64,000 bases of DNA from Streptomyces sp. WAC08241 (lineage in GTDB: Bacteria > Actinomycetota > Actinomycetes > Streptomycetales > Streptomycetaceae): assembly GCA_007858575.1 (NCBI GenBank), contig CP042279.1, positions 4,838,501 through 4,902,500 on the forward strand. The letters are read 5' to 3'. The translations under genes were made by a program, and so were the position numbers. Position 1 is the first letter of the stretch. Every line of letters begins with the position of its first letter. The notes beneath the pieces are model-generated. The model saw only the letters and a list, made by a program, of their open reading frames with translations, was not told the origin of the DNA and made no database searches. This document shows, piece after piece, positions 50,135-59,513 of the stretch.

Positions 50135-51069
50135 CTAGGGGCCCGCGGCACCGGGTTCGATGGACGGAACACGGCGGTCGTGGTCTTTTCGGAAGCGCCC
50201 GGGGCTGCGGCCGACCTCCCGCGGAAGAAGCGGCAGAAGTAGGCGGCGTCCTCGAACCCGACCCGTGCGGCGACCTGCCGCACGGGCAGCGCGGTGGCGA
50301 CGAGCAGCCGTTGTGCTCTCCCGCACCCGCTCCTGGCGGAGCAGTGCGGCGGGGTGTGGCCGGTGGCCGCCCGCACCACCTCGGTGAGGTGCCCGGGCGT
50401 CACCCCGATCCGCTCGGCGCACTCCCGTACGGAGAGCCCGGCGGTCCCGGCGGTACGGGCGAGGCGCAGGAACTCTCGGCGAGGCCGCGCGGCGGCGGCA
50501 GGTCCCCGCCCGTGCTCCCGCCCCCGCCCCCGCCGGGCAGCCGGACGGTCCGCACGAGGAGCACGTGCAGCAGGGACCGCAGCACCCCGGCGAACCCGTC
50601 GGCCCCGTGCCGGTACTCCTCGGCCAGGTCGCCCATCAGGCGGGCCGTGCGCTCGTGGCCGGCGGCGTCGAGGTCCACCCAGGGCCGCTCCCCGAGCCGC
50701 CGCAGCAGTTCCTCGTCGTCGGGCCCGCCGACCAGGAACTCGGGCGTGAAGAGGGCGAGCGACCCTTCGAGCCCGCGCACGCCCTCCCAGTGGTGCACCT
50801 GGCCGGGCAGGATCACCCCGAGCTGCGGCGGCCGCACCTCGTACCGCTCCAGGTCGAGCACGTGGACCCCGGCCCCTCGACGACGTGCACGATCTCGTAG
50901 AAGGTGTGCCGGTGCGGGTACGCGGCCCGCGACATCGGCCCCATCGCGTCGAACCCCCGGCGGCGAAGGGCACCTGGTCGGGCAGCCGCAGTTCGAGCCG
51001 GTGCACGGGCGGGTCGCCGTTCCTCGGGGCGGCGCAGGGCGCTCCGGGTAAGACCGTGGTGCCGCGCAT
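50135..51069 (-). CDS. AraC-family transcriptional regulator (frameshifted)
   Basis: Cupin-like sensor part: PHRHTFYEIVHVVEG, YEVRPPQLGVILPGQVHHWEG, LALFTPEFLV. The C terminus has the two AraC helix-turn-helix motifs: LSVRECAERIGVTPGHLTEVVRAATGHTP and RAQRLLVATALPVRQVAARVGFEDAAYFCRFFRREVGRSPGRFR. Several breaks (near 50940, 50870, 50480, 50322 and 50212). ATG 51069 (RGTTVLPGAPCAAP). It lies 41 bases upstream of the dioxygenase on the same strand, so it may control that gene in response to an aromatic compound. Confidence 0.87.
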
Positions 51070-51151
51070 GGAACCACCCCTCCACGACTGGTACAGACCA
51101 TTCGGTGCGGCTTCCACGATGGCACGGCGCCCGGCGGTGAAGTACGCCGAA

Positions 51152-51180
51152 GGGCCCGGCTCCTGGGGGAGCCGGGCTCT
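51152..51180 (-). terminator. hairpin at the end of the main nuo operon
   Basis: Stem of about 12 bp (GGGCCCGGCTCC / GGAGCCGGGCTC, one mismatch) with a short G-rich loop, about 20 bases downstream of the nuoN stop. Strong GC hairpin without T-tract, as usual in this group. Confidence 0.7.
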
Positions 51181-51200
51181 TCGTGCGCGTCCGTCCGGGG

Positions 51201-52864
51201 TTACCGCACGAACACGCTCGCCCGGCTCGCCAGGTCCAGGAAGTACTGCGGGGCGAGGCCGAGGGCCAGGGTGACGGCCACGCCCGCCGTGATGGTGATC
51301 GTGGTCAGGGCCGAGGGGACGGCGACCGTGGGGCCGTCGGCCTTGGGCTCGCTGAAGAACATGAGCACGATGACCCGGACGTAGAAGAAGGCCGCGATCG
51401 CCGAGGAGATCACGCCGACCACCACCAGGACGCCCGCGCCGCCCTCCGCCGCCGCCTTGAAGACCGCGAACTTGCCGGAGAAGCCGGAGGTCAGCGGGAT
51501 GCCGGCGAAGGCGAGCAGGAAGACTGCGAAGACCGCCGCGACGAGCGGCGAACGGCGGCCCAGACCGGCCCACTTGGAGAGGTGGGTGGCCTCGCCGCCC
51601 GCGTCCCTGACCAGGGTGACGACGGCGAAGGCGCCGATCGTCACGAAGGAGTACGCCCCCAGGTAGAAGAGGACGGACGAGATGCCGCTCGGGGTGGCGG
51701 CGATGACGCCCGCGAGCAGGAACCCGGCGTGCGCGATCGACGAGTACGCCAGGAGCCGCTTGATGTCGGTCTGGGTGATGGCGATGATCGCGCCGCCCAG
51801 CATCGTCACGATGGCGACGCCCCACATGACCGGCCGCCAGTCCCAGGTGAGGCCCGGGAGCACCACGTAGAGCAGGCGGAGCAGCGCGCCGAAGGCGGCG
51901 ACCTTGGTCGCGGCGGCCATGAAGCCGGTGACCGGGGTCGGGGCGCCCTGGTAGACGTCCGGGGTCCACATGTGGAACGGCACGGCGCCGACCTTGAAGA
52001 GGAGCCCCATGAGGACCATGGCGAAGCCGATGAGGAGCAGCGCGTCGTTCCCCATGGTGTCGGCGAGGGCCGGGTTCACCGAGGTGACCGTCCCGTCGAC
52101 GACGTCGGCGATCGTGGCGTACGAGACGGAGCCCGCGTAGCCGTAGAGCAGGGCGATCCCGAAGAGCAGGAAGGCCGAGGAGAAGGCGCCGAGCAGGAAG
52201 TACTTGACGGCCGCCTCCTGCGACATCAGCCGCTTGCGGCGGGCGACGGCGCACAGCAGGTACAGCGGGAGGGAGAAGACCTCCAGGGCGACGAAGAGCG
52301 TCAGGAGGTCGTTGGCCGCCGGGAAGACCAGCATGCCGGCGACGGCGAAGAGGGCGAGCGGGAACACCTCGGTGGTGGTGAACCCGGCCTTGACCGCCGC
52401 CTTCTCCTGGTCGCTGCCGGGGACCGCGGCGGCCTCGGCGGCGAAGGAGTCGACCCGGTGGCCGTGGTCGGCCGGGTCGAGCCGGCGCTCGGCGAAGGTG
52501 AAGACCGCCACGATCGAGGCCAGGAGGATGGTGCCCTGGAGGAACAGGGCGGGTCCGTCGACCGCGACGGCGCCCATGGCCGCGATGTGGGCCTTGGTGG
52601 AGCCGTATCCGCCGGCGGCCAGGCCGACGACGGCGGCGAAGGAGGCGGCGAGCGCGAGGACGCTCAGGAAGACCTGGGCGACGTAGCGAGCCCCTGCGGG
52701 GCACGAACGCCTCGACGAGGACGCTGACGATCGCGGCGCCGACCACGATGAGCACGGGCGCGAGCTGCGTGTACTCGATGTGGGGTGCCGGGATCTTCTC
52801 CAGCGGCTCGAGCGGCGGCCGTCCACAGGGTGTGGACGGAGGATGCGACGGCGGGAGTGCTCAC
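51201..52864 (-). CDS. nuoN: NADH-quinone oxidoreductase subunit N (N-terminal frameshifts)
   Basis: Proton-pumping membrane subunit; from about residue 50 the frame is intact. LTLFVALEVFSLPLYLLCAVARRKRLMSQEAAVKYFLLGAFSSAF, MGLLFKVGAVPFHMWTPDVYQGAPTPVTGFMAAATKVAAF (functional Lys region), TDIKRLLAYSSIAHAGFLLAGV. The real start is GTG 52864 (STPAVASSVHTLW), in a GTGA overlap with nuoM; two deletions at about 52810 and 52690 separate it from the body (HIEYTQLAPVLIVVGAAIVSVLVEAFVP lies between). About 554 residues. Confidence 0.95.
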
Positions 52865-54429
52865 TTGGCCGCCTCCACTTCGGGCTGGGGGTCCTTCTGC
52901 TGGACGTCGGACATGGTGTGCCGCACCGCCGGGTTCACGACGTCCGTCAGCGGCTTCGGGAAGACCCCGAGGAAGATCAGGAGGGCGATCAGCGGGACGA
53001 CCACGGCCAGCTCGCGCGGCCGCAGGTCGGGCAGCCTGCGCACCTCCTCCTTCACCGGCCCGGTCATCGTCCGCTGGTACAGGACGAGGGTGTAGAGCGC
53101 GGCGAGGACGATGCCGGTGGTGGCGACGACGCCGGCCACCGGGTAGCGGGCGAAGGTGCCGACCAGGACCAGGAACTCGCTGACGAACGGGGCGAGTCCG
53201 GGCAGCGACAGGGTCGCGAGGCCGCCGATCAGGAAGGTGCCGGCGAGCACCGGGGCGACCTTCTGCACGCCGCCGTAGTCGGCGATGAGCCGCGAGCCGC
53301 GCCGGGAGATCAGGAACCCGGCGACCAGCATCAGGGCGGCGGTCGAGATGCCGTGGTTGACCATGTAGAGCGTGGCGCCCGACTGAGCCCTGGCTGGTCA
53401 TCGCGAAGATGCCCAGGATGATGAAGCCGAAGTGCGAGATGGACGCGTAGGCGACCAGGCGCTTGATGTCCCGCTGCCCGACGGCGACGAGCGCCCCGTA
53501 GACGATGCTGATCAGGGCGAGGACGACGATCGCGGGCGTGGCCCACTTCGAGGCCTCGGGAAGAGCCCGAGGCAGAAGCGGAGCATCGCGAAGGTGCCGA
53601 CCTTGTCGACCACGGCGGTGATGAGGACGGCGACCGGGGCGGTCGCCTCCCCATCGCGTTCGGCAGCCAGGTGTGCAGCGGCCACAGCGGCGCCTTCACC
53701 GCGAAGGCGAAGAAGAAGCCGAGGAACAGCCAGCGCTCGGTACTGGTCGCGATCTCCAGGGAGCGTTGGCCCGGGCCCCGGCGATCTCGGTGAGCGAGAA
53801 GTTCCCCGCGACCACGTAGAGCCCGATGACGGCGGCCAGCATGATCAGGCCGCCGACCAGGTTGTAGAGGAGGAACTTGACGGCCGCGTAGGAGCGCTGG
53901 GCCGCCGCGTTCTCGTCGGAGCCCGCGTGGGCGCGGTCGCCGAAGCCGCCGATGAGGAAGTACATCGGGATGAGCATGGCTTCGAAGAGGATGTAGAAGA
54001 GGAAGACGTCGGTGGCCTCGAAGGAGAGGATCACCATCGCCTCGACCATGAGGATCAGGGCGAAGAAGCCCTGGGTGGGCCGCCAGCGCTTCGAGGAGGT
54101 CTCCAGGGGTCGGCGTCGTGCCAGCCCGCCAGGATCACGAACGGGATCAGCAGCGCGGTGAGCGCGATCAGCGCCACCCCGATGCCGTCCACGCCCAGCT
54201 CGTAGCGGACGCCGAAGTCCTTGATCCAGGCGTACGACTCGGTGAGCTGGTACCGCTCGCCGCCCGGCTCGAACCGGGCGAAGACGAGTCCGGCGAGGAC
54301 GAGCGTGGCGAGCGAGACGAGCAGCGCCAGCCACTTGGCGGCGGTGCGGCGGGCGGCGGGCACGGCGGCGGTCAGGACCGCACCGACCGCCGGCACCGCT
54401 GCCGTCACCGTAAGGAGCGGGAAGGACAT
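52861..54429 (-). CDS. nuoM: NADH-quinone oxidoreductase subunit M (frameshifted)
   Basis: Starts MSFPLLTVTAAVPAVGAVL at 54429, with KDFGVRYELGVDGIGVALIALTALLIPFVILAG. Then FEAMLIPMYFLIGGFGDR (conserved Glu), APLWPLHTWLPNAMG, GQRDIKRLVAYASISHFGFIILGIFAM and YMVNHGISTAALMLVAGFLISRRGSR. Deletions near 54108, 53765, 53655, 53562 and 53385. The stop at 52861 overlaps nuoN. About 523 residues once repaired, normal. Confidence 0.94.
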
Positions 54430-54434
54430 AAGGG

Positions 54435-56372
54435 TTACACCGCCCTCATCAGCAGGGTCGCGGCGATCAGCACCGCCGTACCTCCGAACATGGAGACCGC
54501 GTACGAGCGAGCGTAGCCGTTCTGGAGCTTGCGCAGCCGGCCGGAGAGGCCGCCGACGCCCGCCGCCGTGCCGTTGACCACGCCGTCCACCAGGGAGTGG
54601 TCGACGTAGACGAGCGAGCGGGTGAGGTGCGTGCCGCCCGTGACGAAGACGGCGTGGTTGAAGTCGTCCTGGAGCAGGTCGCGGCGGGCCGCCCGGGTGA
54701 GCAGCGAGCCGCGCGGGGCGACCACCGGGACGGGCCGGCGCCCGTACTGGAGGTAGGCCAGGCCGACGCCGATCACCATGACGGCGACGGTGGCGGCGGT
54801 GACGGCCGCGGCGCCGATCGGCGGGTGCCCGTGCTCGTAGCCGGTGACCGGCTCCAGCCACTCGACGAACCCGGCGAACTCGAAGACCGCGCCCCCGGCG
54901 ACCGATCCGACGGCGAGCAGCACCATCGGGATCAGCATGGACTTCGGCGACTCGTGCGGGTGCGGCATGGCTCCCGCGGCGTGCTCGGCGGCCGGTTCGG
55001 CGTCGGGCGTCCGGTCCGGGTCGGGCGCCGGCTGCCAGCGCTTCTCGCCGAAGAAGGTCATCAGCATCACGCGGGTCATGTAGTACGCGGTGATGGCCGC
55101 GCCGAGCAGGGTGACCGCGCCGAGGATCCAGCCCTCGGCGCCGCCCTTCGCGAAGGCCGCCTCGATGATCTTGTCCTTGGAGAAGAAGCCGGACAGGCCG
55201 GGGAAGCCGATGATCGCGAGGTAGCCGAGGCCGAAGGTCACGAAGGTGACCGGCATGTACGTCCGCAGGCCGCCGTACTTCCGCATGTCGACCTCGTCGT
55301 TCATGCCGTGCATGACCGAACCGGCGCCGAGGAAGAGCCCGGCCTTGAAGAAGCCGTGCGTCACCAGGTGCATGATCGCGAAGACGTAGCCGATGGGGCC
55401 GAGGCCGGCCGCCAGGATCATGTAGCCGATCTGCGACATCGTCGAACCGGCGAGCGCCTTCTTGATGTCGTCCTTGGCGCAACCGACGATCGCACCGAAG
55501 AGGAGCGTGACGGCGCCGACGACGGTGACGACGAGCTGCGCGTCCGGGGCGGCGTTGAAGATGTCGGCGGAGCGGACGATCAGATAGACACCGGCGGTCA
55601 CCATCGTGGCCGCGTGGATGAGGGCCGAGACCGGGGTCGGGCCCTCCATCGCGTCCCCGAGCCAGGACTGGAGCGGCACCTGGGCCGACTTGCCGCAGGC
55701 CGCGAGGAGCAGCATCAGGCCGATCGCGGTCAGCGTCCCCTGGGAGGCCTGCCCGCTCGCCTCCAGGACCGGCCCGAAGGCGAAGGTCCCGAAGGTGGTG
55801 AACATCAGCATGATGGCGATCGAGAGGCCGATGTCGCCGACCCGGTTGACCAGGAACGCCTTCTTGGCGGCGGTGGCCGCGCTGGGCTTGTGCTGCCAGA
55901 ACCCGATCAGGAGGTACGAGGCGAGGCCGACGCCCTCCCAGCCGAAGTACAGGAGCAGGTAGTTGTCGGCGAGGACGAGCAGGAGCATCGCCGCGACGAA
56001 CAGGTTCAGGTAGCCGAAGAACCGGCGGCGCCGCTCGTCGTGCTCCATGTAGCCGATGGAGTACACGTGGATGAGGGTGCCGACCCCGCTGATCAGCAGG
56101 ACGAACGTCATGGAGAGCTGGTCGAGCTGGAAGGCCATGTCCGCCTGGAAGCCCTCGACGGGGATCCAGGTGAAGAGCCGCTGGTGCAGGGCTCTTTCCT
56201 CGGCGCCCTTGCCGAGCATGTCGGCGAAGAGCGCCAGGCCGATCGCGAAGGAGACGGCCGCGAGGAGCGTGCCGATCCAGTGGCCCGCCTTGTCGAGGCG
56301 CCGGCCGCCGCAGAGCAGCACGGCCGCCCCGAGCAGGGGCGCCCCGACGAGCAGAGCGATGAGATTTTCCAC
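54435..56372 (-). CDS. nuoL: NADH-quinone oxidoreductase subunit L
   Basis: Intact 645-residue distal pumping subunit with the long lateral helix. MAFQLDQLSMTFVLLISGVGTLIHVYSIGYM, LLYFGWEGVGLASYLLIGFWQHK, SAQVPLQSWLGDAMEGPTPVSALIHAATMVTAGVYLI (functional Lys/His region), AKDDIKKALAGSTMSQIGYM, HGFFKAGLFLGAGSVMHGM and PGLSGFFSKDKIIEAAF. The C-terminal lateral-helix part ends with a last hydrophobic anchor GGTAVLIAATLLM. ATG 56372 is 10 bases after the nuoK stop; nuoM starts 5 bases after its stop. Confidence 0.97.
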   Translation of the reverse strand: MENLIALLVGAPLLGAAVLLCGGRRLDKAGHWIGTLLAAVSFAIGLALFADMLGKGAEERALHQRLFTWIPVEGFQADMAFQLDQLSMTFVLLISGVGTLIHVYSIGYMEHDERRRRFFGYLNLFVAAMLLLVLADNYLLLYFGWEGVGLASYLLIGFWQHKPSAATAAKKAFLVNRVGDIGLSIAIMLMFTTFGTFAFGPVLEASGQASQGTLTAIGLMLLLAACGKSAQVPLQSWLGDAMEGPTPVSALIHAATMVTAGVYLIVRSADIFNAAPDAQLVVTVVGAVTLLFGAIVGCAKDDIKKALAGSTMSQIGYMILAAGLGPIGYVFAIMHLVTHGFFKAGLFLGAGSVMHGMNDEVDMRKYGGLRTYMPVTFVTFGLGYLAIIGFPGLSGFFSKDKIIEAAFAKGGAEGWILGAVTLLGAAITAYYMTRVMLMTFFGEKRWQPAPDPDRTPDAEPAAEHAAGAMPHPHESPKSMLIPMVLLAVGSVAGGAVFEFAGFVEWLEPVTGYEHGHPPIGAAAVTAATVAVMVIGVGLAYLQYGRRPVPVVAPRGSLLTRAARRDLLQDDFNHAVFVTGGTHLTRSLVYVDHSLVDGVVNGTAAGVGGLSGRLRKLQNGYARSYAVSMFGGTAVLIAATLLMRAV

Positions 56373-56382
56373 GGTCAGCCCC

Positions 56383-56682
56383 TCACAGCTTCATCAGGCT
56401 TGCGTCGTCGACCGAGGCCGAGTGGCGGGCACGGAAGACGGACACGATGATCGCGAGCCCGACGACGACCTCCGCGGCGGCGACGACCATCGTGAAGAAG
56501 GCGATGATCTGGCCGTCGAGGTTGCCGTGCATGCGGGAGAAGGTGACGAACGCGAGGTTGCAGGCGTTGAGCATCAGCTCCACGCACATGAAGACCACGA
56601 TCGCGTTGCGCCGGATCAGGACCCCGGCCGCGCCGATGGTGAACAGCAGGGCGGAGAGGTACAGGTAGTTGACGGGATTCAC
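56383..56682 (-). CDS. nuoK: NADH-quinone oxidoreductase subunit K
   Basis: 99 residues, the standard length and 29 shorter than the second-set copy. NYLYLSALLFTIGAAGVLIRRNAIVVFMCVELMLNACNLAF and FFTMVVAAAEVVVGLAIIVSVFRARHS contain the two conserved membrane Glu residues. GTG 56682 is in a GTGA overlap with the nuoJ stop. Intact. Confidence 0.97.
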   Translation of the reverse strand: MNPVNYLYLSALLFTIGAAGVLIRRNAIVVFMCVELMLNACNLAFVTFSRMHGNLDGQIIAFFTMVVAAAEVVVGLAIIVSVFRARHSASVDDASLMKL

Positions 56683-57585
56683 CGGGTGGCCTCCTCTTCG
56701 TCCCGGTTCCGGCCGGATGCGTCCCGGTCCCGGCCGAGCGCGTCCCGGTCCCGGCCGAGCCGCTCCTCGGAGCGCTGCTCCAGGGCCTTCAGGTCGGCCA
56801 TGGCCTCGGTGGACACGTCCCGGATCTGGCCCGCTTGCGCAGGGTGCCCATGACGGTGAGCTCCGCCGGGGTGCCGTCGGGCAGCAGGCCCGCGACGTCC
56901 ACGGCGTTGTGCCGGGCGTAGACGCCGGGCGCGGGCAGCGGCGGCACGTGCTTGCCCTCCCGCACGCGCTGCTCGGCGAGCTCGCGCTGGGTGCGGGCGC
57001 GTTCGGTGCGCTCGCGGTGGGTGAGGACCATCGCGCCGACGGCGGCGGTGATGAGGAGCGCGCCGGTGATCTCGAAGGCGAAGACGTACTGGGTGAAGAT
57101 GAGGGCGGCGAGGCCCTCGACGTTTCGCCGCGCGCGCCGTTGGCGGCGCCGAGTCCGGCGAACTCGGTGATCGAGGCGTTCCCGATGCCGGCGGCGAGCA
57201 GGATCCCGAAGCCGAGGCTGCAGGCGGCGGCCCACCAGCGCTGGCCCTTGAGGGTCTCCTTCAGTGAGTCCGCGGCCGTGACGCCGACCAGCATGACGAC
57301 GAAGAGGAAGAGCATCATGATCGCGCCGGTGTAGACGACGATCTGGACGACGCCGAGGAAGTACGCGCCGTTGGCCAGGTAGAAGACCGCCAGGATGATC
57401 ATGGTCCCGGCGAGGCAGAGCGCGGAGTGGACGGCCCTGCGCGTCAGGATCGTGCACAGCGCGCCGATCACGGCGACGGTGCCGAGGACCCAGAACTGGA
57501 CGGCCTCGCCGGTGGAGGTCGCGTAGGCCGCGAGGGTCTCGGAGGCGAAGGGGCGAGGGGGGCGACGGGGCGAGGGGGCGCTCAC
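56679..57585 (-). CDS. nuoJ: NADH-quinone oxidoreductase subunit J (frameshifted)
   Basis: FWVLGTVAVIGALCTILTRRAVHSALCLAGTMIILAVFYLANGAYFLGVVQIVVYTGAIMMLFLFVVMLVG is the diagnostic core with the helix-3 region. Then, after a missing base near 57123, YVFAFEITGALLITAAVGAMVLTHRER. The C-terminal tail is long and charged, ending in repeated GRDRD units (about 56690-56760) and EEEATR. GTG 57585 overlaps the nuoI stop (GTGA); stop overlaps nuoK. A second break lies near 56834. Confidence 0.94.
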
Positions 57586-58161
57586 GCGTCCACCTCCTCG
57601 TCGGCGTCGTCCTTCTCCCCCTTGGAGGCGGCGGTCTGCCGGACGGTGCCGGGGCGGCCCCGGTGACCAGGCCCCGGTAGTAGTCCTGCTCGTCCATGCC
57701 CGGGAAGATGGCGTGCGGGTGTCGACCATCTCCTCCTCCAGGCCGGCGAGGAGCTGCTCCTTGGTGTAGATCAGGTTCGCCCGGGAGGAGTCGGCCAGTT
57801 CGAACTCGTTGGTCATCGTCAGCGCGCGCGTGGGGCAGGCCTCGATGCACAGGCCGCACAGGATGCAGCGGGCGTAGTTGATCTGGTAGACGCGGCCGTA
57901 GCGCTCGCCGGGCGAATAGCGCTCCTCGTCCGTGTTGTCCGCGCCCTCCACGTAGATGGCGTCGGCGGGACAGGCCCAGGCGCACAGCTCGCAGCCGACG
58001 CACTTCTCCAGGCCGTCGGGGTGACGGTTGAGCTGGTGCCGGCCGTGGAAGCGGGGCGCCGTCGTCTTCTGCTGCTCCGGGTACTGCTCGGTCAGCCGCT
58101 TCTTGAACATGGCCTTGAAGGTCACGCCGAAGCCGGCCACCGGATTCTGGAAGTCAGACAC
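57582..58161 (-). CDS. nuoI: NADH-quinone oxidoreductase subunit I (C-terminal frameshifts)
   Basis: Carries two 4Fe-4S motifs: CVGCELCAWACPADAIYVEG and CILCGLCIEACPTRALTMTNEFE. The N terminus SDFQNPVAGFGVTFKAMFKKRLTEQYPEQ is standard. After VDTRTPHAIFPGMDEQDYYRGLVTG, breaks near 57720 and 57660 lead to a charged tail (SKGEKDDADEEVDA). GTG 58161 overlaps the nuoH end by 8 bases. About 193-194 residues. Confidence 0.95.
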
Positions 58162-59513
58162 CGTCCGTCTCCTTTCCATCACTTGCAGTAGCAGTATCGG
58201 GGGCGCCACTGACAACGAGGTCCCGGTCGTGCCGCGACCTGCGCCGGGGCACGGGCGGCAGGGACTGTCCGGGCTTGGGCGGTACGGGGAAGCCGCCGGC
58301 CATCGGGTCGAAGGTCCGGTCCTCCTCGGGGCGGGCGCCGCCGCCTTCGCCTTCCGGTCGCGGAAGAGGTCGACCACGAAGGAGAGGAGGAGCAGGGCGA
58401 GCACGGCCCCGGCCACGTACAGGACGATGTCGGTGAACGCGATGTTCTCGTTGCGCAGCGCCCGGACGGTGGCGACCAGCATCAGCCAGACCACGGAGAC
58501 CGGGATGAGGACCTTCCAGCCGAGCTTCATCAACTGGTCGTAGCGGACGCGGGGCAGGGTGCCGCGCAGCCAGATGAAGAAGAACAGCAGCACCTGCACC
58601 TTGATCACGAACCAGAGCATCGGCCACCAGCCGTGGTTCGCGCCCTCCCAGAAGGTGGAGACCGGGTACGGGGCCCGCCAGCCGCCCAGGAAGAGGGTCA
58701 CCGTCACGGCCGAGACCGTCACCATGTTCACGTACTCGGCGAGCATGAACATCGCGAACTTGATGGACGAGTACTCGGTGTTGAAGCCGCCGACGAGGTC
58801 GCCCTCGGACTCCGGCATGTCGAAGGGGGCGCGGTTGGTCTCGCCGACCATCGTGACGACGTAGACGATGAACGAGACCGGCAGCAGGATCACGAACCAG
58901 CGGTCCGCCTGCGCCTCGACGATCGCCGAGGTCGACATCGACCCGGAGTAGAGGAAGACGGAGGCGAAGGCCGCGCCCATGGCGATCTCGTAGGAGATCA
59001 TCTGCGCGCAGGAGCGCAGGCCGCCCAGGAGCGGGTAGGTGGAGCCGGAGGACCAGCCGGCGAGGACGATGCCGTAGATGCCGACGGAGGCGACCGCGAG
59101 GACGTACAGCATCGCGATCGGCAGGTCGGTGAGCTGCATCGAGGTGCGGTGGCCGAAGACCGAGACCTCGTTGCCCGCCGGGCCGAAGGGGATCACGGCG
59201 ATCGCCATGAAGGCGGGGATCGCGGCGACGACCGGGGCGAGGACGTAGACGACCTTGTCGGCCTTCTTGACGATCACGTCCTCCTTGAGCATCAGCTTGA
59301 TGCCGTCCGCGAGGGACTGGAGGAGGCCCCAGGGCCGTGCCGGTTGGGGCCGACGCGCAACTGCATCCAGGCGACGACCTTGCGCTCCCACACGATGGAG
59401 AAGAGCACGGTGACCATCAGGAAGGCGAAGCAGAAGACGGCCTTGACCGCGACGAGCCACCAGGGGTCCGTGCCGAACATGGACAGGTCTTCAGCGGCGA
59501 GCGGCACGCTCAT
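58154..59513 (-). CDS. nuoH: NADH-quinone oxidoreductase subunit H (frameshifted)
   Basis: FSIVWERKVVAWMQLRVGPNRHGPWGLLQSLADGIKLMLKEDVIV is the family signature (one C missing near 59335). AGWSSGSTYPLLGGLRSCAQMISYEIAMG, GETNRAPFDMPESEGDLVGGFNTEYSSIKFAMFMLAEY (quinone-site acidic loop) and FFIWLRGTLPRVRYDQLMKLGWKVLIPVS follow. The C terminus is a Pro/Arg-rich tail with a break near 58340, ending SDGKETDGV. ATG 59513 is in an ATGA overlap with nuoG. About 453 residues, long because of the tail. Confidence 0.95.
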
